Shown here piece after piece: positions 1-9,001 of a DNA stretch of 64,000 nt (its first letter is position 1; the number at the start of each line of letters is the position of its first letter). Below the pieces are notes generated by a model. The model saw nothing but the letters and a program-made list of their open reading frames with translations, was not told the origin of the DNA and ran no database searches. The stretch is from Agarivorans litoreus (GTDB taxonomy: Bacteria; Pseudomonadota; Gammaproteobacteria; Enterobacterales; Celerinatantimonadaceae), in the NCBI RefSeq assembly GCF_019649015.1, contig NZ_BLPI01000001.1, forward strand, positions 701,501 through 765,500, written 5' to 3'. A program made the translations under genes and the position numbers.

Positions 1-1
1 T

Positions 2-766
2 CGATTTGTACTACCTGGTGAGTTGGCGGGTGCGCCAGTGCTGGCATTTTTCCCGCTACCAGCAGCCTTGGCAAATAGTCCAAGCAAAGATAAAAAACAA
101 CATAAACAATCATATCTGGGCTTGTTAGAACAACGTTTTGAATACTACAAAGAGCATGTAGTAAAGCAGTTTTACCAGCAGCACTTTATAAAGTTTGACC
201 GACAAATCGTGCTGGTGGATTGTTTAAGTCCTCTCAATAGCGGCCACGATAGTTTTTGCGATATGCAGTTAGCAGTAAACCAAATTCTGCACAGCTTTAA
301 CTATGGGAAAACCAGTTTACTGCGCCGCTTGTTTGCTCCCAAAATCGATAAACTGCTGTTTGCCGCCACTAAAGCCGACCATGTGAGCATCGATCAACAC
401 AACAACTTGGTGCAACTGCTAAGTGAAGTCGTCGCTGAAGGCAAACGCCATGTGAAATTTGAAGGCATTACTACCGACACAATGGCCTTAGCGTCTATTA
501 AAGCCACACAAAGCGGTAAAGCCCAGCTGAATGGAGAAAGCATTTCTGCCATTAAAGGTATATTGCAAAGTGACGTAGAGAGCCAGCAACAAACCACCTT
601 GTTTCCTGGTGAAGTGCCTAGCCAGTTACCCAAGCAAGACTTTTGGCAGCAACAAGGCTTCGAGTTTAGTCCTTTTCAAGCGCCAATCACCAGCCCTTAT
701 CAGGCTCTACCTCATCACCGTATCGACCAAGCGATTGAGTTTTTGCTAGGAGATAAATTTAAATGA
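2..766 (+). CDS. ycjX: YcjX family P-loop ATPase, C-terminal part (5' end outside window)
   Basis: This is the C-terminal ~250 residues of a YcjX/DUF463 protein, a P-loop NTPase-like family usually of about 465 residues and linked to envelope stress (psp-associated) in enterics. The frame is open to the left edge (RFVLPGELAGAP precedes the first possible TTG start at 23), so the gene continues upstream and the Walker A region lies outside the window. The visible part has the LPGELAGAPVLAFFPLP segment and the DCLSPLNSG stretch that I associate with this family. It overlaps ycjF by 4 bases (ATGA), so the two are translationally coupled, as in enterics. Exact biochemical role is unknown. Confidence 0.88.
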   Translation, partial: RFVLPGELAGAPVLAFFPLPAALANSPSKDKKQHKQSYLGLLEQRFEYYKEHVVKQFYQQHFIKFDRQIVLVDCLSPLNSGHDSFCDMQLAVNQILHSFNYGKTSLLRRLFAPKIDKLLFAATKADHVSIDQHNNLVQLLSEVVAEGKRHVKFEGITTDTMALASIKATQSGKAQLNGESISAIKGILQSDVESQQQTTLFPGEVPSQLPKQDFWQQQGFEFSPFQAPITSPYQALPHHRIDQAIEFLLGDKFK

Positions 767-1797
767 ATACCCCTATAAAGCAGCGCCAAGTGCTGCATAC
801 CGATGAAATCCCAAGTGAACAAGCTACAGAGACCCAAGGCAAGCCTGCCCCATTGGCCAGTAAACAAGTGCTCGATGAAGAACTCAATTGGCAAGAAGAC
901 GACACTCAAGAGCAATTAGAACCTCTAGACATTGAACTGCATCCGAAAAAAGCCAGCCCTTGGTTAAAATACGGCTTTAGCGCCGCCTTAGTTATCGCCT
1001 TTGGAGAAATTGCGCTAAGCCTTAGTGAGCTTTGGCAAAGCTCGCCAACTCGCGCAGCAATATATAGCGCAGTATTAGCCAGCATTGTGATGGGTTTAGG
1101 AGCAATAAGCTTTAGTGAATTAGCCAAACTACGCCGCCTAAAACACTATCAAAAAGAACACCAATTAGGCGCTGCCTTGCTTGACCAAGAGAGCAGTGAT
1201 GGTTCAAAAGCTAAAGCCTACTGTGAAAAGCTGGCCAAACTACAAGGCTTAACCGACAGCCAAGAATACTTGATCTGGAAGAATTGGCTAAGTGACAGTC
1301 ATACCAATAAAGAGATCGTAAGCTTGTACAGCGAAACGGTATTAAGCCCTTTAGATAATCGCGCCAAACAAGTGATTAGTAAATGGTCTAGCGAAGCGGC
1401 AGTATTAGTTGCAATAAGCCCCTTAGCACTAGTCGATATGCTAATTATCTTTTGGCGCAACATTAAAATGATTGAAGCCGTCGCCAAGATTTATGGCATA
1501 GAACTGGGTTACTTAAGCCGAATTCGGCTTATCAAACAAGTATTTGCTAACATGATTTACGCAGCTGCGAGCGAAATTGTAGCCGATGTTGGTAGTGACT
1601 TATTGGGCGCAGAACTGACTGCCAAATTATCTGCTAAAGCAGCACAAGGCATTGGTGCAGGTTTACTTACTGCCCGCCTTGGTTTCAAAACCATGGAGCA
1701 AGTTAGGCCGATACCTTGGACACTCAACAACAAACCCAAGACTCAACAGCTAAAAGGCATACTGTTAGACAAAGTGAAACAGAAACTAAAAGGCTAA
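763..1797 (+). CDS. ycjF: YcjF family inner-membrane protein (DUF697)
   Basis: A 344-residue inner-membrane protein of the YcjF/TIGR01620 family. An acidic soluble N-terminus of about 65 residues is followed by two transmembrane segments (about 69-90 and 98-117) and a C-terminal DUF697-like region that is Ala/Gly-rich (about 210-310). Length matches the family (about 350). The ATG overlaps the ycjX stop, which shows a two-gene operon. In enterics ycjX-ycjF sit beside the psp phage-shock genes and are induced with them; whether psp genes lie upstream here cannot be seen. Function is not established. Confidence 0.9.
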   Translation: MNTPIKQRQVLHTDEIPSEQATETQGKPAPLASKQVLDEELNWQEDDTQEQLEPLDIELHPKKASPWLKYGFSAALVIAFGEIALSLSELWQSSPTRAAIYSAVLASIVMGLGAISFSELAKLRRLKHYQKEHQLGAALLDQESSDGSKAKAYCEKLAKLQGLTDSQEYLIWKNWLSDSHTNKEIVSLYSETVLSPLDNRAKQVISKWSSEAAVLVAISPLALVDMLIIFWRNIKMIEAVAKIYGIELGYLSRIRLIKQVFANMIYAAASEIVADVGSDLLGAELTAKLSAKAAQGIGAGLLTARLGFKTMEQVRPIPWTLNNKPKTQQLKGILLDKVKQKLKG

Positions 1798-1812
1798 GAA
1801 CGCAATCTTCAA

Positions 1813-1840
1813 TAGGCCATTTACTTAGCTAAATGGCCTA
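1813..1840 (+). terminator. Hairpin after ycjF, possible terminator
   Basis: An 11-bp perfect stem (TAGGCCATTTA pairing with TAAATGGCCTA, 6-nt loop) lies 15 bases after the ycjF stop. There is no T-run, so it may be an mRNA 3' end stabiliser rather than a classical intrinsic terminator. Confidence 0.4.
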
Positions 1841-1971
1841 GGGTTAGATTTTAAATCTTAGTGGCTCTGTCTGCGCCTTCCTGAAATGTTCTGACTAGCC
1901 TTGTTGAACTGTAAACTTAGCTGTTTCCATAACTCGTTTTCTTAAAGAATACCCACGAATAAGCTTTCTAG

Positions 1972-2460
1972 CTACAACGCTAAGGCCATTACCCAATCGT
2001 CCATAACGTAATCTTGGCCAATATCGGTGCATTGCTCAGCGACTTTAACAAAACCCATTTTTTGATATGCAGCTATAGAGTCATGATTATGTCGGTTTAC
2101 TGTCAGCGTTATTTGCTGCAAGCCAAATTCATTGGCGAGTTGTTTGGCAAAGTTCATTGCTTGTTTAGCAAAACCTCGTCCTCGAAAACGAGAATGTACG
2201 TAAATCTTACTTAAAAATAGCTGCTGTTCCTGTCGCTGAACCCCTAGGTAACCTAGGTTTTCACCTTCACTCTGCAACAAATAGTAGTAATACTGCTCGA
2301 CCTCAATTTGCTCAGCAACCCGTCTAGCAGAGTGAAAAGTACTAAGCATGTACTCCACCTGATCAACACCAATAATCGGCGTATAATGCTCTAGCCATAT
2401 CTCTCTGCCCAACTCTGTAAGCTGTTGAATATCATGTTGATTACTTACCTGATGAAACAC
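1972..2460 (-). CDS. GNAT family N-acetyltransferase
   Basis: A 162-residue single-domain GNAT acetyltransferase (acetyl-CoA dependent transfer to an unknown amine). The acetyl-CoA binding motif A is visible as RFRGRGFAKQAMNFAK (about residues 91-106), followed by LTVNRHNHDSIAAYQKMGF, the typical beta5/alpha4 region with Asn and Tyr. The start is GTG at 2460, preceded by an AGGAGG ribosome site 4 bases upstream; no ATG start fits. It is monocistronic, convergent with ycjF and divergent from yidA. The substrate cannot be predicted from sequence. Confidence 0.85.
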   Translation of the reverse strand: MFHQVSNQHDIQQLTELGREIWLEHYTPIIGVDQVEYMLSTFHSARRVAEQIEVEQYYYYLLQSEGENLGYLGVQRQEQQLFLSKIYVHSRFRGRGFAKQAMNFAKQLANEFGLQQITLTVNRHNHDSIAAYQKMGFVKVAEQCTDIGQDYVMDDWVMALAL

Positions 2461-2695
2461 CCTACCTCCTTTTTACAACGAATATAGCTACGATTAACCG
2501 CACTTAGTTATCCTAAGCGCACCCTAGCATGAGATCCAAGGCCTACCAAACAGCAGCAAAAACACAAAGCTAAGGGTAGATTGATCTAAATTGCACCAAT
2601 GTCACAGTTTTAAGGTAGAATCGCCGCTCATTTTAACAACGTTAGCTGTTAGCCTACTTCGGCTTGTTTAGCACTCACTAAAGGTTTGCCCATAT

Positions 2696-3520
2696 ATGAT
2701 TAAACTTATCGCCCTAGATATGGACGGCACACTTCTCAATGACGAGAAAAAAATCACTCCGCGCACTTATCAAGCCATTCAGCAAGCTAAGCAAGCGGGT
2801 GTAAAAGTAGTACTTGCATCGGGTCGTCCGCTAGAAGGTTTACGTCCTTATTTAGAGCAACTCGAGTTAACCAGCGACCAAGATTTTGTTATTTCCTATA
2901 ACGGCTCTTTAGTACAGCGTGTAGGCAGTGGAGAAATCATTCATAAAACCACGCTCAATGGCAGCGATGGTACACAGCTAGCCAAAGTAGCGGAGCAATT
3001 AGGTGTTTTTATCCACGCCTTCTCTGCAGAGCATGGTCTTATTACTCAACAGCACAACCCTTGGACTGATATAGAATCTTCTATTAACGGCATGGATGTA
3101 AGTGAAGTTAACTTTGCCTCACTGCAAGCAAACGATGCACTTACCAAAATTATGTTTGTTGCTGAAGAAAGCATTCTCGACAAGGCGATTGCCAACTTGC
3201 CTGCTGAGTTACGCGAGCAATACACAGTAGTGCGCAGTGCACCGTTTTTCTTAGAGTTTTTACACCGTGACAGCAACAAAGGTGTGGGTGTAGAACAGCT
3301 AGCCAATATCTTGGGTTTAAATGCATCTCAGGTAATGTGTGCTGGTGACGCCGACAACGACCGCCACATGCTGCAATACGCGGGTTTAGCGGTTGCGATG
3401 GCAAACGCAGATCCTGAAATTAAAGCAATGGCTAACTACATAGCTCCAAGCAATAAAGAAGATGGAGTTGCTGTAGCCATTGAAGAAAACGTACTAAATA
3501 CGCTTTGCCCAACTTGTTAA
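2696..3520 (+). CDS. yidA: Cof-type HAD-IIB sugar phosphatase YidA
   Basis: A 274-residue HAD superfamily phosphatase closely matching E. coli YidA throughout. Motif I is DMDGT (Asp8 nucleophile, Asp10), motif II is in LASGRP (about 41-46), and the late motifs CAGDADNDRHML and the AVAMANA segment are intact. E. coli YidA dephosphorylates sugar phosphates and related small molecules in the cytosol; the same is likely here. It has a final CPTC tail not common in the family. It stands alone, ending in a shared bidirectional terminator with dedA. Confidence 0.93.
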   Translation: MIKLIALDMDGTLLNDEKKITPRTYQAIQQAKQAGVKVVLASGRPLEGLRPYLEQLELTSDQDFVISYNGSLVQRVGSGEIIHKTTLNGSDGTQLAKVAEQLGVFIHAFSAEHGLITQQHNPWTDIESSINGMDVSEVNFASLQANDALTKIMFVAEESILDKAIANLPAELREQYTVVRSAPFFLEFLHRDSNKGVGVEQLANILGLNASQVMCAGDADNDRHMLQYAGLAVAMANADPEIKAMANYIAPSNKEDGVAVAIEENVLNTLCPTC

Positions 3521-3594
3521 GCTAAACGGTAAGCAAACACTAATTAAAACAGCTACCGAGAGAACACCGACAAAATAGCCGTTTTAAACATCGT

Positions 3595-3630
3595 ATTTTA
3601 CACTCAAACATTCATGCTTGAGTGTAAAAT
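3595..3630. terminator. Bidirectional terminator between yidA and dedA
   Basis: A 13-bp perfect stem (ATTTTACACTCAA with TTGAGTGTAAAAT, 10-nt loop) carries T-rich flanks on both strands, between convergent genes. Confidence 0.85.
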
Positions 3631-3636
3631 TTTCCA

Positions 3637-4287
3637 TTAAATAGCACTCTGCTTTTTCGTTATCAAATAACGATAAAACAAACCGATAATAGCGGCTACC
3701 ATTAAACTTAAACTGCTTGTTAACAAAAGCTTAGACATTAAAGCTTGGTGCTGACTTAATATTGGATTTACCATTATCCATTTGCCTGCAAGCAGCAACA
3801 CTAAACACCATAATATCGAGCTAGATACACTCACAAAAAGCATTCGCCAAAAGCTTAATTTTGATAGACCCATTAGCATGGGGGTTAATACCCGCACAAA
3901 TGGAATAAAGCGTGATACAAACAAAGATAAAAAGCCGTAGCGCTTTAGTAAGCCTTTAGCACGAGGCAATACATTGTTAGGTAACGCGCGGTTTAACAAC
4001 AACACTAAACGCGTTTTATACAATAACCTTCCTTGCAAATACCCAGTCACACTGCCCATAGATGCAGCAATACTAAGTGCGGCTGCTGCACTATAAAAAT
4101 CGAGTACACCTAGGCCAACCAAGCCTCCAACAAACAGCATTAAGCTATCCCCTGGAAAAGGCAAAAATACAAAACTAGACTCTAAAAACAGTATCAAAGC
4201 AAGTAACAAGATAAAACTCTTAAGTGAACTAACTTGCTGTAAGGTTTCAAAATCGTGGTGCCAGATAGCGACAATAATTTCTTGCAT
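3637..4287 (-). CDS. DedA family membrane protein
   Basis: A 216-residue DedA/VTT-domain inner-membrane protein; the family acts in membrane homeostasis and undecaprenyl-phosphate or lipid translocation. The motifs FLPFPGDSLMLFVGGL and SRFIPFVRVLTPMLMGLS (the conserved F.R..P..R...P..AG-like region) are present, with several hydrophobic segments and a basic C-terminus. I chose ATG 4287 (MQEIIVAIW) over an upstream TTG at 4338, because AAGGAT lies upstream of 4287 and DedA proteins begin near there. It is the last gene of the secD-secF-chaA-dedA block, 63 bases after chaA. Confidence 0.85.
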   Translation of the reverse strand: MQEIIVAIWHHDFETLQQVSSLKSFILLLALILFLESSFVFLPFPGDSLMLFVGGLVGLGVLDFYSAAAALSIAASMGSVTGYLQGRLLYKTRLVLLLNRALPNNVLPRAKGLLKRYGFLSLFVSRFIPFVRVLTPMLMGLSKLSFWRMLFVSVSSSILWCLVLLLAGKWIMVNPILSQHQALMSKLLLTSSLSLMVAAIIGLFYRYLITKKQSAI

Positions 4288-4350
4288 AATAATAAGTATC
4301 CTTAGAAACACTGCGCCGCCTGAGGCTAACAGCCACAAGGCGGCTGCCCC

Positions 4351-5442
4351 TTACTCGAACATTAAGATGATGTAAGCAATAAACAGGATTAAGTGAGCAA
4401 CTCCATTTAGCGCATTGGTTCTGCCACTACTGAAGCTAACGCATGCCATTAACAAGGTAGTTGCTAACAGCACCATCTCAGCTGCCGTTAAACCCAGAAC
4501 AATGGTTTGACTAATCAGCCCAGAAATAAGCAATACTGCAGGCACCGTTAGCGCAATGGTGGCTAATACCGAACCTAAAAATAGATTCATAGCGCGCTGC
4601 AATTGATTATTAAGTACTGCTTTAATCGCGCCCACAGCTTCTGGGGCTAAAATTAAAATAGCCACAATTAAGCCGCTCAATGCCGCCGGTGCCCCCAATA
4701 AACTCACGGTACCGTCTATGGGTACGGCTAAACTTTTTGCCAGTAGAATAACCACCAGCAAATAGCTCACAAGCATTATGGTGTGGTAAGCATTACTACC
4801 TAAAGGACCATGAAAATCATGTTCATCTTGGTGATCTTCATCCATAAAGAAGTGCGTATGGCTGCGTGTTTGAATAAACAAAAACACGCCGTACAACACA
4901 ACCGACACTAATACCAAAGTAATGGTTAAAGCCACCGACATACCGCCACTTGCATCTATGCTGCTAAAGTTCGGGAGTACCAAACACAGTAAGGCTAATG
5001 GAATAATCGCCACCAAATATGATTGCATACCTTCAAGGTTGTATTTCTGGGTATGATATTTCACCCCACCAATAAGCAAAGTAATACCTAATAAGCCATT
5101 GAATACAGTCATCACCACAGCAAACATGGTGTCACGTGCTAATACAGGGTTTGCGTCTCCGGTAATCATTACCGAAGAAATCATCACCACCTCCAGCAAT
5201 ATTACCGACAAGGTAAGAATTAACGTGCCATAAGGGTCACCCAGCTTAATGGCTAAGGCATCAGAATGTCGCACCACAGCAAAAATGGCAGCCATTACCA
5301 CTACAAATAATCCCGCTGTAAGCCCAACCCCCGTTATGGAGTTTAATTTTGTACCTAATAAGCCGTCGCCTCCCAGTTTAAAAAAGCCAACCGTAAGCAC
5401 GCCTAGTAACAGTACAAACTCCTCTCTTAGAAAACGGCTCAT
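4351..5442 (-). CDS. chaA: Calcium/sodium:proton antiporter ChaA
   Basis: A 363-residue CaCA superfamily cation/proton antiporter, the same length as E. coli ChaA (366). About eleven hydrophobic segments are visible. The first alpha-repeat reads LGDPYGTLILTLSVILLEV and the second APEAVGAIKAVLNNQLQRA; between them sits the His/Asp-rich cytosolic loop (MDEDHQDEHDFHG). It exports Ca2+ or Na+/K+ in exchange for H+. Its ATG overlaps the secF stop by 4 bases (ATGA), so it is translationally coupled to secF, an unusual pairing. Coupling to an ion-driven SecDF may be meaningful, but that is inference. Confidence 0.9.
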   Translation of the reverse strand: MSRFLREEFVLLLGVLTVGFFKLGGDGLLGTKLNSITGVGLTAGLFVVVMAAIFAVVRHSDALAIKLGDPYGTLILTLSVILLEVVMISSVMITGDANPVLARDTMFAVVMTVFNGLLGITLLIGGVKYHTQKYNLEGMQSYLVAIIPLALLCLVLPNFSSIDASGGMSVALTITLVLVSVVLYGVFLFIQTRSHTHFFMDEDHQDEHDFHGPLGSNAYHTIMLVSYLLVVILLAKSLAVPIDGTVSLLGAPAALSGLIVAILILAPEAVGAIKAVLNNQLQRAMNLFLGSVLATIALTVPAVLLISGLISQTIVLGLTAAEMVLLATTLLMACVSFSSGRTNALNGVAHLILFIAYIILMFE

Positions 5443-6341
5443 GGCATGGCTTCCTCTAAACTAGGTTTAGCAACCCTGTAATGTGCTGGGCTTATACCAA
5501 TCAATTGTGGCAGCGTAACGCCCAAGGAAATCGAAGACCAGGTACCGCAGGCGATTCCCAAACACAAAGCAACGGCAAAACCTTCTAAGGCTGGCCCCCC
5601 AAGCAACCACAAACTCGATACCGTCACCAAGGTAGTGCCCGAAGTGATAATAGTGCGAGAAAAGCTTGCGTGTATAGCATCGTTAATTAAGTTGTTAGCC
5701 TGGCCTTTAGGCTTCGCTTTAAACAATTCCCTTGCCCGATCTGCAATAATAATTGAGTCGTTTAACGAGTAGCCCAGCACAGCTAACACCGCAGCCAAAA
5801 TCGTTAAGTTAAATTCAAACTGAGTAATAGCAAAAAGCCCTAAAACCAGTGTCACATCATGTACTAATGCCACCAAGGCCCCAAGTGCCAAACGCCACTC
5901 AAAGCGATAACTTAGATACAGCATGGTTAATACAAAACATGCAAAAATAGCCAGTCCGCCTTGTTCTACCATGTCTTGGCCAACTTGTGGGCCAACAACG
6001 CTACTATTCAGAACCTCTACCGTTTCACTAAAAGACTCAAGCAAAGGATTAAGCGCTACACTGTCGCCATCAACTTGATTGTAACGAAAGCTCCATCTAC
6101 CTGGTTCGTTTGCGCTAATAACTTGAACATCCTGCTGCAAAGCGGTATCTAACAAAGGTTTAAAGTCGCTGGCGTGTAAATGTGTATCTAAGCGAGCCTC
6201 GGCGACCACTCCACCAGTAAAATCCAGCCCCCAATTTAAGCCCTTAATAGCAAGTGACGACACTGCAATAACAAACAGCACCGCCGAGATAATCGACATA
6301 AAATAGCGAGTTCGAGTAAGTTTTGAATGATAAGATGTCAT
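5439..6341 (-). CDS. secF: Protein translocase subunit SecF
   Basis: A 300-residue RND-type SecF that works with SecD in the inner membrane, using the proton or sodium gradient to pull exported proteins through SecYEG. It has the first membrane helix, the GLDFTGG motif (about 38-44), a periplasmic P4 domain, and the conserved VLGYSLNDSIIIADRARE region carrying the ion-relay residues. It starts 2 bases after secD ends. No yajC is present, unlike the canonical yajC-secD-secF operon, which suggests a second secDF copy. Confidence 0.95.
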   Translation of the reverse strand: MTSYHSKLTRTRYFMSIISAVLFVIAVSSLAIKGLNWGLDFTGGVVAEARLDTHLHASDFKPLLDTALQQDVQVISANEPGRWSFRYNQVDGDSVALNPLLESFSETVEVLNSSVVGPQVGQDMVEQGGLAIFACFVLTMLYLSYRFEWRLALGALVALVHDVTLVLGLFAITQFEFNLTILAAVLAVLGYSLNDSIIIADRARELFKAKPKGQANNLINDAIHASFSRTIITSGTTLVTVSSLWLLGGPALEGFAVALCLGIACGTWSSISLGVTLPQLIGISPAHYRVAKPSLEEAMP

Positions 6342-6343
6342 AG

Positions 6344-8131
6344 TTATACCCTTACTTCACAGCGCTGATCGCGCCCCCAAATGAGATTGATAATGGCACG
6401 TGATAAAAACACGCCAGTAAACATACTAGTAAGCAAACCTAAGCCTAGCGTAATGGCAAAACCTTGCACAGGGCCATTGCCAATGGCGTACAGAGCAATC
6501 GCCACGATCATGGTGGTGAGATTGGCGTCGAATATGGAACTAAAAGCGCTTTGAAAGCCCTTATCAATACTTTGAGCAAAAGTACGTCCCTCTCGCATTT
6601 TGTCTCTAATACGTTCAAAAATAAGCACATTAGTGTCTACTGCCATCCCCACGGTTAACACCATGCCAGCAATACCAGGTAGCGTAAGTACCGCTCCGGG
6701 TAACAGTGCAATAAGGCCAAACAAACACACCATGTTAGACAGCAACGCTAGATTGGCTACCCAGCCCATTCGCCTATACCAAAGGGCAATAAAAGTCAGA
6801 GTTAACCCCAAACCTAAGGCCAAGGCTGCAAAGCCGTTCTGTACGTTTTCAGCCCCCAAAGAAGGCCCAATGGTTCGTTCCTCAATAATCGTTACTGGCG
6901 CGGTTAGTGAACCAGCACGCAATAACAATGCAAGTTCTTGAGCGTCTTGCATACTGCCCGCACCAGTAATTCGAAAACGGCTACCTAAAGCAGATTGAAT
7001 AGTAGCTACACTAATCACCTTACTGACTTGCTGACTCTCGCCTTCGGCATTACGGCTGTATTCGCTATATAGGGTTGCCATCGGCTGGCCTATATTGTCG
7101 CGGCTAAAGGCGTTCATTTTGCGACCACCACTTGAATCAAGCGATATATTCACTTCTGCAGCCCCCATTTCGCCCATACCTGCACGTGCATCAATAATAT
7201 GTTCACCACCTAAAATAGCCCTGCGGCTCACCTCAATGTTCGCGCCGTTGCTATCAAGTACCGTCTGGGTATTCATCGAGCGCGCTTCTGCCAATGAATG
7301 AAAAGACAACGACGCCGTTGCACCAATAACATCTTTAGCAGCTGCAGGATCTTGCACACCAGGTAATTCGATACGAATTCGATTAAGACCTTGGCGCTGC
7401 ACCGAAGCTTCGGTAATCCCCAATTCAGCAATTCGTCCTCGCATTATTTGTAGATTTTGCTGAACGGTTAAGGTTCGTAAGGTAGAGCGTTCTTCTTCAG
7501 ACAATGACAAGGTGATGGTATTACCACTAACTCGGCTTTCCATGCTAGAAAACTGTTCATGGGCGAGAACTCTAGCAGCGCTCATGTCAGCTTCGTTGCG
7601 CAGTGTAATTTGCACTTCATCATTATGAAATCGAGGACGACTGCCTCTAAACGCACTTCTAAACTCGTCAGCTACCGACTGATGCTGAGCTTGATAAACT
7701 GGAGCCATATCAACTTCCAGCAAAAACTGCACGCCACCGCTTAAATCCAAGCCCAAGGCAATAGGCGAAAAGCCTAGGTTAAGCAACCATTGTGGTGCGC
7801 CCGGCTCCATCGCCAAAGCCACGGTATTGCCCTCGCCAAGAACCGGCGCTAACGCCGCTTGAGCTTTAGTTTGTTCTAACGGGTCGTTTAGTAAAACAAC
7901 TGTCTTCTCGTTTTTTTGCACAATACTCTTGGCATTGATGTTTGCGGCTTCTAAATAAAAAGCAATATCAACAGCATTAATTTGCTCGCCTCGATGGCTA
8001 ATATGTAAAGCGGATTGCTCGCCGTATAACGAGGGTAAAGCACTAAATAACATCACCACCAAGGTGAAAATAAGTACGATATACTTCCATTTCGCATAGC
8101 GATTAATGGGTTTCTGGGACGTTTTCTTCAA
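6344..8131 (-). CDS. secD: Protein translocase subunit SecD
   Basis: A SecD protein of 595 residues from the TTG start at 8131 (E. coli 615). The N-terminal KWKYIVLIFTLVVML helix, DLSGGVQFLLEVDM motif, P1 domain with the RIELPGVQDP segment, and the VGMAVDTNVLIFERIRDKM ion-relay segment are all intact. I chose TTG 8131 because SecD proteins begin just before the NRYxxWKY segment; an upstream ATG at 8191 would add a Cys-rich leader unlike any SecD. GAGAG lies 8 bases upstream of the TTG. It forms an operon with secF. Confidence 0.93.
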   Translation of the reverse strand: MKKTSQKPINRYAKWKYIVLIFTLVVMLFSALPSLYGEQSALHISHRGEQINAVDIAFYLEAANINAKSIVQKNEKTVVLLNDPLEQTKAQAALAPVLGEGNTVALAMEPGAPQWLLNLGFSPIALGLDLSGGVQFLLEVDMAPVYQAQHQSVADEFRSAFRGSRPRFHNDEVQITLRNEADMSAARVLAHEQFSSMESRVSGNTITLSLSEEERSTLRTLTVQQNLQIMRGRIAELGITEASVQRQGLNRIRIELPGVQDPAAAKDVIGATASLSFHSLAEARSMNTQTVLDSNGANIEVSRRAILGGEHIIDARAGMGEMGAAEVNISLDSSGGRKMNAFSRDNIGQPMATLYSEYSRNAEGESQQVSKVISVATIQSALGSRFRITGAGSMQDAQELALLLRAGSLTAPVTIIEERTIGPSLGAENVQNGFAALALGLGLTLTFIALWYRRMGWVANLALLSNMVCLFGLIALLPGAVLTLPGIAGMVLTVGMAVDTNVLIFERIRDKMREGRTFAQSIDKGFQSAFSSIFDANLTTMIVAIALYAIGNGPVQGFAITLGLGLLTSMFTGVFLSRAIINLIWGRDQRCEVRV

Positions 8132-8259
8132 AATAAACTCTCTGCAACAATAAATCAGCGCAGCCCAACCAACACAGCAATGCATAAGCATGTTTTACAA
8201 ATGCAACATTGGTGGGGCGTACGAGTTATAAAGGCTCAGACAGGGCTGAGCGAAGAGAA

Positions 8260-8724
8260 TTAACTAGGGCGAGAGTGTTTCTGAGAATAAAGAGTATTTG
8301 CGTCTTTCCAGCAGGAAATACGTGAAGAGCAACTGCTAGCGTGGCTAGTCCAATGAAGCTGGCTGGCTGGCGGTCGCTGGGCTTTAGTTGCTAAGGCTAA
8401 TAATGGCGGCGTTAAAAATGCAATCAACAAAACGTATTCAGGAGCAGCACCCTGATCAGCACGATTATCGTTACTCATTACTCGTCGAGACGATGACAAA
8501 AAGTAACCGGCAGAAAGGCTATTTAAGTAGGGTTCTTGCTCATCGGAAAGAGGCTCAGGCAAATAAAGCAAATCAACAGCCCCTAATACACTGGCTTCTT
8601 CTAGCTGGGCTTGCCCCCCTTTATACCAGGAGGTATCAGCAACTGGGCACTCGTTAGCGCTCGCAGTGTAAGAACACACTGAGAAAATGCACGCAATGAG
8701 AAGGAAGTACCAAGATTTTTTCAA
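8260..8724 (-). CDS. Hypothetical secreted or membrane protein upstream of secD
   Basis: A 154-residue protein I do not recognise. It has a convincing Sec signal peptide (KKSW then a hydrophobic core, probable cleavage after TASA near residue 23), a short region with two Cys and a Ser/Arg patch, a second hydrophobic stretch (EYVLLIAFLTPPLLALA, about 93-109) and a Ser/Cys-rich tail. The start is TTG at 8724 with a weak ribosome site, so the exact start is uncertain. It lies 128 bases upstream of secD on the same strand and may be the first gene of that block. The tail looks atypical and might be decayed. Confidence 0.5.
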   Translation of the reverse strand: MKKSWYFLLIACIFSVCSYTASANECPVADTSWYKGGQAQLEEASVLGAVDLLYLPEPLSDEQEPYLNSLSAGYFLSSSRRVMSNDNRADQGAAPEYVLLIAFLTPPLLALATKAQRPPASQLHWTSHASSCSSRISCWKDANTLYSQKHSRPS

Positions 8725-9001
8725 TTATCTTTTTATCTAAAATAAGCCAGCGCGTATCATAGCGCTTTTGGCTCATCCCTGCCCAACTTTAAATCAATAA
8801 AAGTACCTAAAACCTGGCTATTTGCGCAAAAAACTAGCCCAATAAGCCCAAGCAGCGTTTCCGCGAGCATCATTACACCACGAATCATTAACATCGCTGA
8901 TTATTTTGCCACAAATAAGTCACCCAACTGACATGTCAAGATAAGCTAACTATCGCATTACAAGCCTAAGTAACTGCCCGCCACAATGGCAGGATCCGGT
9001 A

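Noticed and set aside
4288-4338. Upstream TTG extension of dedA
   Set aside because: It adds a leader not seen in DedA proteins, whereas ATG 4287 has its own upstream AAGGAT.
8132-8191. Upstream ATG extension of secD
   Set aside because: The added 20 residues are Cys-rich and unlike SecD N-termini.
8388-8657. 89-codon plus-strand frame opposite the secreted protein gene
   Set aside because: It is antisense to a frame with a clear signal peptide and has no recognisable features.
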